Below the pieces are notes generated by a model, which searched no databases, had not been told where the DNA came from, and was given only the letters and a program-made list of their open reading frames with translations. The position numbers and the translations under genes are program-made. Of a stretch of 64,000 nt of DNA, positions 53,016-62,430 are shown one piece after another. Where the stretch lies: NCBI RefSeq assembly GCF_036388275.1, contig NZ_DASVSF010000022.1:1-64000 (forward strand), read 5' to 3'. This DNA comes from Longimicrobium sp. Its GTDB lineage: Bacteria > Gemmatimonadota > Gemmatimonadetes > Longimicrobiales > Longimicrobiaceae. Within the stretch, counting starts at the first letter, position 1. Each line of letters begins with the position of its first letter.

Positions 53016-54959
53016 ATGCCCAACACGCGCTCGTTCTGCTTCTGTCTAGTTTTCGGATTTCTCCTTACTGCGCCACAACTGCCCGCGCAAACGCCCCCTG
53101 CATGTCGCACATCATCAACGACGAACTCACCCGTTACAATTGCCCGCCGTTCAGAAGCAGCTACACAAATACTAAGCGTGCTCACGGCCCTATCATCAGA
53201 CCGAGCGGAGCAGTTCCGCCAGAAGTGCGATGCCGTCGCTTCGTTCCTGGCGAACCCGTTTGCTCCTACTGCAAAAGCCCCCGGCTCGGACGAACTGAAT
53301 GACGCACGTCTGATCATCGAGGCTCTCGCACCTGACTCGATCGTCAAGTCAGTCGATTTCCGGAACCTCGTCCCTGTGGGGTATAGTCCAGATGGCAAGT
53401 CTTCCGGTGCCGGGGCATGGCTCAACCCAACAGCGCTGGCCGGCGGCGCGGCTGACTTCGTGGTTGAGCGGGCGAAGGACGAGATGGTCTATACATTCGT
53501 TACAAATCTTGGTGATGACGTCAGCGGGATCGCTCTGTTCCGAGTCGGGTTCCCACGATCCGTTGCGTTGATGGCCGATATTGAAGTGGGAACGTTCCAG
53601 TCATTGATGCCAGTCGTGCGCTTGGCCGTGGCGCAAGATCTTCAGGAATTTCCTTCCAGATTGATGGAAGACTCAGTCTCGGCGGCTTTGGGCCTTGCAG
53701 GGAAGCGACCGTATGTCCTCGCAATGAGTCTACTGTATCGACATGGGCTCGAAATTCACCGCGGCGTGTCACCGGCGATTGCTCTCGCCAATTTGGCCGA
53801 CGAAATCGCGGCATCGGAACTTCCGAAGGGCTCTCCCACGCGACTGACGTTTCGCTTGGCTGGCCAAATCGCTAGAGAATACAACAATTCAGATCCCGAG
53901 GACCTGCTGGAATGGCTTAAAGAAGGCGAATCCCGGCAGATGTTTTCGGCGTTCCTAGTGTCGGATCTGCTTCAACAGGAAGGTGTCGAACGGACGAGCC
54001 CCGCCGGAGCCTCAATCTTGGAGAGCTTTCGAGACAGGCACGGCGTCATACTCCAACTCGAGCAGCAACTCGAGGCTGCGAGGCTGGCCGTGCAGCGCGT
54101 TCAGGAATCGGGTCTGTCCAATTCCGAGCGGATCAGTCGATACATAGGAGCATCGGCGGCTGTGCTGCAAACAGCCTCGATCGGTGCTGGATTGATCCCC
54201 GCCAATATCGCTGTGCAGGGCGACAGCATTGCAGAACTCCGCACATGGCTCGATCGCGGTGTACAATTGCATCAAGAGCTTCTCGCACGCGACTACCGCG
54301 CGCTCGTGACGTGGATGTTGAGCGACAAGAGCATCCGGACTGCTCTGGGGGAGCGAGGGACTACTTACTTTGTCTTTGCTGCCAACCTAGCCTCTGCCGA
54401 TACTCCTGAAGAAGTCAGCAGCGTCCTTGAAGCAGCAAGTGCACCGGTCGGTTCCTACCGGGCGAAACGGAATCAGTTCGCGAGGCCGGCGGAGTGGGAT
54501 GTGCTTCGGTACTCTACCAGCCCATCCAGCTATGGACCCTTCACTCTCGGCGTCACCGCATTCCTCGGTGGTCAGATCGGTTCCGAACGTACGATCGGCC
54601 TGCAGAACGAGGACGACGACTCTTTCTACGGCCTCTCTATTCCAATTGGGCTCGAAGCCAGCCTTGGACTGCCGTTCGGATCAGCTTCCGCGTTTTTCTC
54701 GGTGCTTGACGTAGGATCATTCGCCAGCCGCCGAGGAGATGATGAAGGGGTGGACGCCGACGCCGAGGTCGGCTGGAACCAGATTGTTGCACCAGGGCTG
54801 TATGGGTTCGTTGGCTTCCGCGGGGTTCCCCTAGTTCTCGGGTATGGCGTCCAAAAAGTGTCAGACCTCCGGCGATCCGGCGAGAGTTCGCAATCGGTAG
54901 ACGTGTATCGCAGCGCGTTTTTTGTAGGGATCGATGTCACGGTGTTCAGGCTTTTCTGA
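53016..54959 (+). CDS. Large secreted protein of unknown function with barrel-like C-terminus
   Basis: A 647-residue exported protein. Residues 1-24 are a signal peptide (RSFCFCLVFGFLLTAPQLPA). The middle is mostly helical: ALGLAGKRPYVLAMSLLYRH, LQQEGVERTSPAGASILESF. From ~500 it turns into alternating amphipathic strands (GPFTLGVTAFLGGQIGSERT, GLYGFVGFRGVPLVLGYGV) and ends in VFRLF; a terminal Phe suits an outer-membrane barrel of 8-10 strands. No known domain was found. Its GC is visibly below that of neighbours and its codons less biased to G/C at third positions, so transfer from another lineage is likely. Confidence 0.75.
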   Translation: MPNTRSFCFCLVFGFLLTAPQLPAQTPPACRTSSTTNSPVTIARRSEAATQILSVLTALSSDRAEQFRQKCDAVASFLANPFAPTAKAPGSDELNDARLIIEALAPDSIVKSVDFRNLVPVGYSPDGKSSGAGAWLNPTALAGGAADFVVERAKDEMVYTFVTNLGDDVSGIALFRVGFPRSVALMADIEVGTFQSLMPVVRLAVAQDLQEFPSRLMEDSVSAALGLAGKRPYVLAMSLLYRHGLEIHRGVSPAIALANLADEIAASELPKGSPTRLTFRLAGQIAREYNNSDPEDLLEWLKEGESRQMFSAFLVSDLLQQEGVERTSPAGASILESFRDRHGVILQLEQQLEAARLAVQRVQESGLSNSERISRYIGASAAVLQTASIGAGLIPANIAVQGDSIAELRTWLDRGVQLHQELLARDYRALVTWMLSDKSIRTALGERGTTYFVFAANLASADTPEEVSSVLEAASAPVGSYRAKRNQFARPAEWDVLRYSTSPSSYGPFTLGVTAFLGGQIGSERTIGLQNEDDDSFYGLSIPIGLEASLGLPFGSASAFFSVLDVGSFASRRGDDEGVDADAEVGWNQIVAPGLYGFVGFRGVPLVLGYGVQKVSDLRRSGESSQSVDVYRSAFFVGIDVTVFRLF

Positions 54960-55108
54960 GAGCCGGGACACATTCCACCACTTTAGATTTCGTGCGCGCG
55001 GTGGCTCTCACTCGGCCGCCGCGTGCTCGTTCGTTGCCTATAAAAGCAACTATGGGCTGGTCCTAATTTTTCTTTGTCCGGCTAGCTTTCAACGCGATGA
55101 GGGACGCA

Positions 55109-55522
55109 TGCGAGCGAACCGGATTCTCCTGGTCACGGCGGGGCTGATGGTGGCGGGAAGCGTCTTCGGGGCATCGCCGACGCGGTGCTGATGTTCCTGA
55201 TGGGGGCCGCCCGACGGCTGGCGCGGCCTGCCCCCGTGGGAGTACCTGGCGGTCGGCACCGTCGTCGGAGGGCTCTCCGGCGCCGTGGTTGGGCTCTCGG
55301 CGCGTGGCTGCTAATGCGCGACGTGCCGCTTGGCCTGGCGGTGGGCGGGACCACGCTGGGCATGGTGCTCGGTGGCGTGGCGGCTCTCGTTTCGAACTCG
55401 CCCGGGTCACTCTGTCTACGCCGGCCGCCGGGTTCGCCCTGGCGGCGCTGGCCCTTCGAGTCTATGCGCGGCGCCGACGTCAACTTCGCGGAACGCGGAG
55501 CGACGCGCGGCTGATGGGTTAG
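55109..55522 (+). pseudogene. Decayed small membrane protein gene
   Basis: No single frame is intact, but pieces of a membrane protein can be followed by changing frames: MRANRILLVTAGLMVAGSVF (55109 on), IADAVLMFLMGAARRLA, LPPWEYLAVGTVVGGLSGAV, WLLMRDVPLGLAVGGTTLGM and PAAGFALAALALRVYARRRR. At least three shifts are needed, one near 55170 and others near 55215, 55305 and 55400. Four hydrophobic, Gly-rich segments remain. It is likely a disrupted four-helix inner-membrane protein with no obvious family. The rest of the 54960-55861 interval holds a family B repeat only. Confidence 0.6.
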
Positions 55523-55552
55523 CGGCGCGTTCGGATGGCGGTGCGCTCCGGC

Positions 55553-55631
55553 GCGTGTGTGGCGGATCCCTCCGTCGCTGCGCAGTGCCGCGTGCGGGCA
55601 GGTTCCGGGTGGCCGCTCGGTCGGGATGACA
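55553..55631 (+). repeat. Single family B repeat
   Basis: GTGTGTGGCGGATCCCTCCG at one end and GGCCGCTCGGTCGGGATGAC at the other; the unit is forward and unpaired, with two substitutions from the consensus. It lies after the decayed membrane-protein gene. Confidence 0.75.
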
Positions 55632-55861
55632 GGTGTGCGGCGGCAGCTTTCGTGTTCGTGCAGGTGAAGCCCCGAGCAGGGCCGCGACAGCTGTTGTTGC
55701 GGCCGATTAACCCGCTCTGCCCCCAACTCTGAACGCCTCGTTGCCCGGACCTCGTAGTGGGCCACCATGACGATGGCCGTTCTGTACAAGACGCCTCCGC
55801 CTGACTGCCGTATCTTCGCCGGATGTGAAGCGTTCACCCGATTCCCTAAAGTGAGAACGGT

Positions 55862-56500
55862 ATGAGCAAGGTTCGTTTCCAACCCTGGCGTCTTTTCCTG
55901 CTTCTCGGCGCGGTCGGCATTCTCGCCGGCGGCCCGCGCCACCCCGGCGGCAGCATGGCCGAAATGCTGGCGCACCCGGACTGGGTGCTTTCGCACGTGC
56001 TGGTGCTCGCGGGATACATCTCGCTGCTCGTGGCGCTCATCCTGTTCCGCCGCGACGGCGGCCTCCCCACCCGCACCGCCAAGTGGGCGCGGCTGGCGGT
56101 GATCGGCACGGCGCTCATGGCTACCGAGGCCGTGTTCCATACGTTCGCCTACCTGGACCACGCGAACCTCATGGCTGGCCGCACCACGCCCATCCTGACC
56201 ATTCACCTGGCGCTGGCGGTGGTCCTGTATCCCGTGTTCTCCGTCACCATGATCGGCTTCATGCTGGCGGGTGCCCGCGAGCGGGTGATCGGGTCGCGGT
56301 GGATCACCTGGCTGGGAATCCTGGGCGCCGCGATGCACGGGATGGCGCCGCCGCTGGTGGTGGGGCTTGGGTTGACGGACTTCACGTTTCTGTTCCCCGG
56401 TGTCGTGCTGTTCGCGCTCTGGGAGCTGATCGCGACCTTCCTGCCGGCGCGCGGGGTCGTCCGTGTCCCGGCCGCCGCGCCGCTCGCCGCCACCGCCTGA
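55862..56500 (+). CDS. Multi-span membrane protein of unknown function
   Basis: A 212-residue inner-membrane protein with about six hydrophobic segments: LFLLLGAVGILAGG, VLSHVLVLAGYISLLVALIL, LAVIGTALMATEAVFHTFAY, ILTIHLALAVVLYPVFSVTM, ITWLGILGAAMHGMAPPLVV and FTFLFPGVVLFALWELIATF. Some polar residues in the membrane (His in VFHTFAYLDH and AAMHGMAP) might be functional. No family was recognised. It is a single gene with an ATG at 55862. Confidence 0.75.
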   Translation: MSKVRFQPWRLFLLLGAVGILAGGPRHPGGSMAEMLAHPDWVLSHVLVLAGYISLLVALILFRRDGGLPTRTAKWARLAVIGTALMATEAVFHTFAYLDHANLMAGRTTPILTIHLALAVVLYPVFSVTMIGFMLAGARERVIGSRWITWLGILGAAMHGMAPPLVVGLGLTDFTFLFPGVVLFALWELIATFLPARGVVRVPAAAPLAATA

Positions 56501-56885
56501 CGCGAGCGCCGTAAAACCGCAATCTCCGCGAGGTGCCGGTCGCCTCGCCGTACACCAAGGTTCCGACGAGTGGAAGCGTGGGATGCCGCCCATTCCACTC
56601 CGCCCTATGGCAAGCTACTCCTGAACGGCGCCTCGAGCGCCGGTCCCTGCCGCGCAGCGACTCGCTTCCGGGTCGTTGCGCGGTGCGTTTTCGCAGGACG
56701 CGGGCTGCTGCTCGGGCAAATCACCTTCCGCACGTTGTGGCGTAAATGGCGTGATATTTGCGCGCGCCTTCTGTGGGAGTCGCAGCCCACCGGATCCCCG
56801 GCTAAGGTAGCCGAATCGGTCGCCGGACTCCGACTCCCTCCCCGTTCATCCACTTCCGTTCATCTTCTGTATTGCGAGGTGCTTC
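56501..56885. other. Intergenic region, nothing recognised
   Basis: 385 bp between the membrane-protein gene and the FG-GAP-like lipoprotein gene. Short open frames occur but show no start signal or similarity to anything known. No repeat family found elsewhere in the window is present. Confidence 0.4.
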
Positions 56886-58799
56886 ATGTCTCTCCGGCCG
56901 TTTCACGCGTCCATTCTCCTCCCCCTCCTTCTGGTGGCCTGTCATGACGAGCGCCATCCCACAGCTCCCTCGGCGAGCCAGAGGGGCGGCCCCATCGCCG
57001 GTCCCCTGAGCACCCGCGGGCCCGTACCCATCATGCAGCCGGGGGCGAAAGGGGCCGGCCCTCAGCCCCTCTTCGGAGTAGCGGACGCGCCGGCATCGAC
57101 CGCGCCGGCGACCTCGGGGGGCGCCAGCCCGGAACTCGTCTGGCAGCACACGGTTTCCGGCGAGCGCTCCATGTGGCACATGCAGGGTACGTCGTGGGAC
57201 GGCACCTCGCTGCTTCCGCAGGTGGGCACGTCCTGGGACATTGCGGGCGCTGGCGACTTCACCGGGGACGGGCGTCAGGACCTCGTGTGGCAGAACACCG
57301 CCACGGGAGAGCGGTCCGTCTGGCACATGAAAGCCTCGTCCTGGCCCGGCGCCTACACCCTCCTCCCCCAGGTAGCTTCGTCATGGGAGATCGCGGCGGC
57401 CGCCGACTTCACCAGCGACGGCAAGCCCGACCTGGTGTGGCAGAACAACCAGACCGGTGAACGTTCCATCTGGGTGATGCAGGGCACCACCTACACGGGC
57501 CAGGCGATGATGCTTCCCACGGTGCCCATCGCGTGGAAGATCGCCGCGGCAGCGGATTTCAACGGCAACGGAAGCCCGGACCTGGTCTGGCAGAACACGT
57601 CCACCGGCGAGCGCTCCATCTGGCTGATGCAGGGCACCGTGTACACGCAGCAGTTCGCGACGCTGCCGACGGTGCCCGTGCAGTGGGAGATCGCGGCGGC
57701 GGGCGAGTTCACCGGGGACGCATCCCCCGATCTGGTGTGGCAGAACACCTTGACGGGCGAGCGCTCCATCTGGCACATGCAGGGCACCTCGTACTCCGGC
57801 ACCCACACCCTTCTGCCCACCGTGGCCAAGGAGTGGCGAATCGCCACGGCGGGCCGCTTTGGCCGCGCACAGAGCTGCGCTCCCCCGGAAGCGTTCCAGC
57901 ATCAGAGCTACACCGCGTTCTGGCGTTCCCCGTTCGGGTTCCGGGGCGCCACGCCGTGGCTGAACGCCGTCCAGAAAGCCGGGACAACCGCGACCAGCGC
58001 GGTTGAGATCGACTACATCCGGCTGTGGGCCCGGATCAACGGTGTGGCGCAGATCGTCGCGAGGAACGAGTATACCGACGCCAAGGCAGCGGGCGAGCTC
58101 AGGCTGCGCAATCCGTGGTTCGGCGGGGCCTGGCGGAGCATGCCCGTGCAGATTACGAACGGCGCGCTGGTCATCCATCCCAGCAGCAGTCCCAACGACG
58201 TTTGGCACCCGTACCTGGAGTCGTGGCCCGACCTGCGGGCCGACATCTCCGGTGCCGACAGCGTCTGGATGGAGGCGCGGGTCCGCGTGCAGGGGCCGGC
58301 CCTCGTGCAGGGAGGCCTGGATGCCTGGAAGAACCTGGACTACGCCTCGAACCGCGTCTACGAGGTGGGGGCGACGGACTGGGTCTGCGCCTCGGCCGAC
58401 TGGCAGACCCTCACGATGACCCGCGGCACCGAGGTGGTGGGCTCGATCCAGGTGTCCGCGCCCCAGGGGTTTGCCGTCGGAAAGCCGGTCACCGCCGGGT
58501 TCACGTTGGGCAACTTCGACGACGACGCCATCCTGCTGAGCGAGGTGGGAGTGGACGTGCGCGTCAAGAACTCCTCAGACCCGTACTGCGATCCCTCGAT
58601 CAGCACCACGCACGTCCCGGCGTATACGTTCGCCACGCAGGTGCAGCTGGTGCCTGGCCAGACGCAGTGGCACAGCGCGACATGGACGCCCTCCGCGCCC
58701 GGAACGTACTGCCTGCAGGTCGTAGAGAAACGGCCGACCAGCCCGCATTACCAACGTGTCTACTCCAGCCTGGGCTCACAGGTGATCGTCATCAACTGA
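56886..58799 (+). CDS. Lipoprotein with five FG-GAP/VCBS-like repeats
   Basis: A 637-residue lipoprotein; the signal peptide ends at LLLVAC (Cys19). Residues ~80-330 hold five repeats of about 51 residues, each with the core PELVWQHTVSGERSMWHMQG (DLVWQNxxTGERSxWxMQGT) and an Asp-rich loop DFTGDGRQD, DFTSDGKPD, DFNGNGSPD, EFTGDASPD of FG-GAP/VCBS calcium-loop type. The second half, ~330-637, is a different beta-rich domain ending in CLQVVEKRPTSPHYQRVYSS. Such proteins are usually surface-exposed adhesins or ligand binders; no enzymatic motif is seen. The terminator at 58831 follows. Confidence 0.85.
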   Translation: MSLRPFHASILLPLLLVACHDERHPTAPSASQRGGPIAGPLSTRGPVPIMQPGAKGAGPQPLFGVADAPASTAPATSGGASPELVWQHTVSGERSMWHMQGTSWDGTSLLPQVGTSWDIAGAGDFTGDGRQDLVWQNTATGERSVWHMKASSWPGAYTLLPQVASSWEIAAAADFTSDGKPDLVWQNNQTGERSIWVMQGTTYTGQAMMLPTVPIAWKIAAAADFNGNGSPDLVWQNTSTGERSIWLMQGTVYTQQFATLPTVPVQWEIAAAGEFTGDASPDLVWQNTLTGERSIWHMQGTSYSGTHTLLPTVAKEWRIATAGRFGRAQSCAPPEAFQHQSYTAFWRSPFGFRGATPWLNAVQKAGTTATSAVEIDYIRLWARINGVAQIVARNEYTDAKAAGELRLRNPWFGGAWRSMPVQITNGALVIHPSSSPNDVWHPYLESWPDLRADISGADSVWMEARVRVQGPALVQGGLDAWKNLDYASNRVYEVGATDWVCASADWQTLTMTRGTEVVGSIQVSAPQGFAVGKPVTAGFTLGNFDDDAILLSEVGVDVRVKNSSDPYCDPSISTTHVPAYTFATQVQLVPGQTQWHSATWTPSAPGTYCLQVVEKRPTSPHYQRVYSSLGSQVIVIN

Positions 58800-58830
58800 T
58801 CCGCTGACGAGGGGGTAGACAGATTGCATT

Positions 58831-58869
58831 CGGCGCGGCGCCAGATCTTGGCGCCGCGCCGTGTGTTTT
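58831..58869 (+). terminator. Intrinsic terminator
   Basis: A 13-bp perfect stem CGGCGCGGCGCCA with TGGCGCCGCGCCG and a five-base loop, followed by TGTGTTTTG. It ends the FG-GAP-like lipoprotein gene. Confidence 0.85.
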
Positions 58870-58888
58870 GCGTGGGACTACTGAGCGA

Positions 58889-59398
58889 ATGCTCGCGTCA
58901 GGAGGAACGTTCTGGCATTTGGACGCGGGATGGATACGTGAGATCCGCGAACTTGGGCTCGACAAGATGTCCGCTGTCCTGACATCGCAACACCGGTCCG
59001 AATTTCAGCAAGTAGTGCTCGATGCGTGGTTACTGTACTCCCGGTGCTCACTCGAGAGTTCGCCTGAGGGTAAGCTAATCTACGTTCTTTCCGCGCTTGA
59101 ATCGTTGCTGCTTCGGAACTCACAAGAACCGATCCAAGAGAATCTCGCGCATCGTTTAGCGTTCTTGCTGACCACCAATGTTGATGAACGAAAACAGATC
59201 ATCCGTACAGTTAAGGATACATACTCTCTCCGGAGCCGATTTGTGCACCATGGTGCTGGGATCGAGGATTACGATAAAGTCCAGAACTTCCTTCGACTCG
59301 TCTCGCACTTCTTCCTCGGGCTTGCGGAGCGCACCGAGAGATTCGTCACTCGAGAGGAGTTCTTGGAGGATATTGAGACGCGCCGGCTTGGCGGATGA
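58889..59398 (+). CDS. Apea-like HEPN domain protein, probably 5'-truncated
   Basis: A ~169-residue protein whose middle is a HEPN domain of the Apea type: LIYVLSALESLLLRNSQEPI, LAHRLAFLL and RSRFVHHGAGIEDYDKV, with the Rx4H nuclease motif Arg...His in RSRFVH. In full-length relatives, including the anti-phage protein ApeA, this domain is the C-terminal third; the N-terminal sensor part is missing. The frame opens directly after a terminator. No strong ribosome-binding site was found for ATG 58889 (TTG 58868 is another option), so it may be a remnant. GC is lower than in flanking genes, suggesting transfer. Confidence 0.7.
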   Translation: MLASGGTFWHLDAGWIREIRELGLDKMSAVLTSQHRSEFQQVVLDAWLLYSRCSLESSPEGKLIYVLSALESLLLRNSQEPIQENLAHRLAFLLTTNVDERKQIIRTVKDTYSLRSRFVHHGAGIEDYDKVQNFLRLVSHFFLGLAERTERFVTREEFLEDIETRRLGG

Positions 59399-59490
59399 AA
59401 GTCCTAGTCGTCTTGGCTCTATAGCCAATCTCCGCTAGGGAGCACCTACCGAGGTGGCGCTCCCCTCGTTGACCTCAACTGCGCAATTCT

Positions 59491-61299
59491 TCACCCCCGC
59501 AGCTGGGCCGCGATCCAGCGGTTGATCTTGGCGTCGAGCACGTCCAGGGGCAGGGCGCCGCTCTCCAGGATCGCGCGGTGGAAGGCCTTGATGTCGAAGC
59601 GCGGGCCCAGCGCGGCGCGGGCGCGCTCCAGCAGCTCAGTGATCTTCATCTGGCCGATCTTGTACGCCAGGCCCTGCCCGGGAATGGCGCTGAACCGCTC
59701 CACCTCGGACTGGGTGCTCGTCAGGCTGTTCGCCGAGTTCTGCTGCGCGTAGGCGATCGCCTGCTCGTGCGTCCACCCCTTGGCGTGGATGCCCGTGTCC
59801 AGCACCAGCCGGATGGCGCGCCACAGCTCCGACGACAGGTATCCGAAGTACTGGTACGGGTCCTGGTACAGCCCCAGGTCGCGCCCCAGCGTCTCCGCGT
59901 ACAATCCCCAGCCCTCCGAATAGGCGGTGAACCCGCCGAAGCGCCGGATGCGGGGCAGGTGCTCCAGCTCGCGTTGGATGGAGATCTGGAAGTGGTGCCC
60001 GGGCGATCCTTCGTGGATCAGCAGCGACTCCATTCCATACCGCGGCCGTGAGCCGGGATCGTAGGTGTTCAGATGGAACACGCCGGGGCGCGAGCCATCC
60101 GGGCTGGCCGCCGTGTACGATCCGCCCGAGAAGCTGCGCTCGCGGAACGGCTCCACGGGGCGGATCTCGTAGTTCGCGCGCGGCTTGACGTCGAACAGCC
60201 GGTCCGTGGACGCGTCGATGCGCGCCTGCGCGGCCCGGTAGTCGGTCAGCATCTCCTCGCGGGTGGTGTAGCGGAACTGCGGCGCCATCTGCATGTGCTG
60301 CATGAACGACTTCAGGTCGCGCGTCCACCCCACCTGCCGCATCACCGTCTCCATCTCGCGATGGATGCGCGCCACCTCCGCCAACCCAATCTCGTGCACC
60401 TGCTCGGGCGTCAGGTTGGTCGTGGTGCTCGTCCGCACCATGTACTCGTACCAGGCGCGGCCGTTCGGGAGCGCCGAGAGGCCCACTGTCGTCCGGGTGC
60501 GCGGCAGGTACTCGTCGCGCACGAAGTCGTGCAGCCGGCGGAAGGTGGGGACGATGCGCTCGCGGATGGCCTGCGTGTACGCCGCCGTCAGCCGCTCGCG
60601 GTCCGCGGCGGAAAACGTCGACGGCATGCTGGTGATGGGCCCCCAGAACAGGCTCTGCGCCGGGTCAGCCACCACGTGAGCCGAAAGCTGCGGCAGCACG
60701 CGCTCCATCAAGATGCGCGGCTGCACGACACCGGTGGCGATCCCCTCGCGCATGTTGGCGATGGACGCATCCACCACCCGCTCGAAGTCGCCGATGCGCG
60801 ACAGGAAGTCTTCGTAGTCCTTCACCGTCTTGAACGGGTGCAGCCCCGTCCCGGACCCCATCTGCGCGAACGAGGCGGTGAAGTTGAAGAACTGGTTGAG
60901 CGGCATCAGGTGCGACGGAAACTGCTCGGCCTCTCGCACATTCTCCAGGTTCCACCGGAACACGTCGTAGGTCAGCTGGTGCTCCTCGTCGAGCGCGGCG
61001 CGGTCGATGGCCCGCAGCCGCGCCTCGTAGTCCGCCCCGAGCGCCCGGAATGCGGCGCGCGTTTCCGGGACGAACCCCGCCGTGTACCGATCGTTGTACC
61101 GCGCGTCGCCGATGAACGTTGCCGAGGTGGGGCTCAGGGGCAGGGTAGCCTCGAAGTACGCCTCCGCCAGCTGGTCCAATTCCTGGGTGGCGTAGGCGAA
61201 CGTGGTCGGCGCGGTCTCAATCCTCCAGTCGGGCGGCGTCTGTGTAGGTGCGCACGCAGCCAGCACGCAGGCCATCATCAACGTCGAACGAGTCTTCAC
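59491..61299 (-). CDS. DUF885 family lipoprotein (putative metallopeptidase)
   Basis: A 602-residue lipoprotein; the GTG at 61299 follows AGGAG and the signal peptide ends LAAC (Cys16). DUF885 proteins share a fold with M3/M32-type carboxypeptidases. The metal site is visible as LLIHEGSPGHHFQISIQREL, with a glutamate further on at FTAYSEGWGLYAETLG. The N-terminal helical part (LDQLAEAYFEATLPLSPTSA) is the usual start. Peptidase activity has been proposed for the family but the substrate is unknown. Divergent from the aldo/keto reductase. Confidence 0.9.
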   Translation of the reverse strand: MKTRSTLMMACVLAACAPTQTPPDWRIETAPTTFAYATQELDQLAEAYFEATLPLSPTSATFIGDARYNDRYTAGFVPETRAAFRALGADYEARLRAIDRAALDEEHQLTYDVFRWNLENVREAEQFPSHLMPLNQFFNFTASFAQMGSGTGLHPFKTVKDYEDFLSRIGDFERVVDASIANMREGIATGVVQPRILMERVLPQLSAHVVADPAQSLFWGPITSMPSTFSAADRERLTAAYTQAIRERIVPTFRRLHDFVRDEYLPRTRTTVGLSALPNGRAWYEYMVRTSTTTNLTPEQVHEIGLAEVARIHREMETVMRQVGWTRDLKSFMQHMQMAPQFRYTTREEMLTDYRAAQARIDASTDRLFDVKPRANYEIRPVEPFRERSFSGGSYTAASPDGSRPGVFHLNTYDPGSRPRYGMESLLIHEGSPGHHFQISIQRELEHLPRIRRFGGFTAYSEGWGLYAETLGRDLGLYQDPYQYFGYLSSELWRAIRLVLDTGIHAKGWTHEQAIAYAQQNSANSLTSTQSEVERFSAIPGQGLAYKIGQMKITELLERARAALGPRFDIKAFHRAILESGALPLDVLDAKINRWIAAQLRG

Positions 61300-61467
61300 C
61301 GGAACGCTCCTTCGGAACGGGGGCTATCGACGGTACGATTGTGTCGGGAACCGGCTCCGCAGCGAAAGCCGCGCCGCGGCTCCGATCTGTTCGGGCACGG
61401 ATCACGCAACGCCTGCGGCCCGCGCAAACAGGGGCGCGACGCACGACGGCATGTGAAGATGGGGAAG

Positions 61468-62427
61468 ATGCAGACGAGAAAGCTCGGCAACAGCGACATG
61501 GAGATAACACCCATCGGCTTCGGCTCGTGGGCCATTGGCGGGCCGGGGTGGGCGTTCGGGTGGGGGCCGCAGGACGACCAGCAGGCCATTGAGGCCATCC
61601 ACCGGGCGCTGGACCTGGGGGTGAACTGGATCGATACGGCCGCGGTGTACGGCTTGGGCCACTCGGAAGAGCTGGTAGCGCGCGCGCTGGAGGGATGGTC
61701 TGGCGCGCGTCCGTGGGTGTTCACCAAGTGCGGCCTGCGCTGGAACGAAGGCGAGGGCGATCCTTACAACAACCTCACCGCCGATTCCATCCGCAAGGAG
61801 TGCGAAGACAGCCTGCGCCGGCTGAAGGTGGAGGCGATCGACCTGTACCAGATCCACTGGCCCGTCGACGACGACCCGGCGCAGAACGAGGAAGGCTGGC
61901 GCACCATGGCCGAGCTGCAGCGCGAGGGAAAGGTGCGCTGGATCGGCGTGAGCAACTGGAACGTCGAGCTGCTGACGATGGCGCAGGAGATCGCGCCGGT
62001 GACGTCACTCCAGCCCCCGTACTCGCTGGTGCACCCCGAGGTGGAAGACGAGATCCTGCCCTTCTGCGAGCAGAACGGCATCGGCGTGATCGTCTACTCG
62101 CCCATGCAATCGGGGCTGCTGACGGGAGCGATGACGCGCGAGCGGGCGGCGAACCTGCCCGAGAGCGACTGGCGGCGCGGGCACCCGGACTTCACCGAGC
62201 CCAACCTGTCGAAGAACCTGCGGATCGTGGACGAGCTGCGCGCCATCGGCGAACCGCACGGGCGCTCGCCGGGCGAGGTGGCCATCGCGTGGACGCTTCG
62301 CCTGTCGTCCGTCACCGGCGCCATCGTCGGCGCGCGCAACGGCGAGCAGGTGGAGGGGGTGATGGGCTCCGGCACCTTCCGGCTGTCGGAAGAGGAGATC
62401 GCACGCCTGGACGCCATCCGGCACTGA
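61468..62427 (+). CDS. Aldo/keto reductase
   Basis: A 319-residue NADPH-dependent oxidoreductase with a TIM barrel. It begins MQTRKLGNSDMEITPIGFGS (ATG at 61468; ATG 61459 adds three residues). Catalytic tetrad: Asp in WIDTAAVYGLGHSE, Tyr in the same segment, Lys in VFTKCGLRW and His in YQIHWPVDD. The C-terminal cofactor region has IVGARNGEQVEG. Substrate unknown. It is followed after three bases by the spermidine-synthase-like gene, so they are probably co-transcribed. Confidence 0.93.
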   Translation: MQTRKLGNSDMEITPIGFGSWAIGGPGWAFGWGPQDDQQAIEAIHRALDLGVNWIDTAAVYGLGHSEELVARALEGWSGARPWVFTKCGLRWNEGEGDPYNNLTADSIRKECEDSLRRLKVEAIDLYQIHWPVDDDPAQNEEGWRTMAELQREGKVRWIGVSNWNVELLTMAQEIAPVTSLQPPYSLVHPEVEDEILPFCEQNGIGVIVYSPMQSGLLTGAMTRERAANLPESDWRRGHPDFTEPNLSKNLRIVDELRAIGEPHGRSPGEVAIAWTLRLSSVTGAIVGARNGEQVEGVMGSGTFRLSEEEIARLDAIRH

Positions 62428-62430
62428 CCC

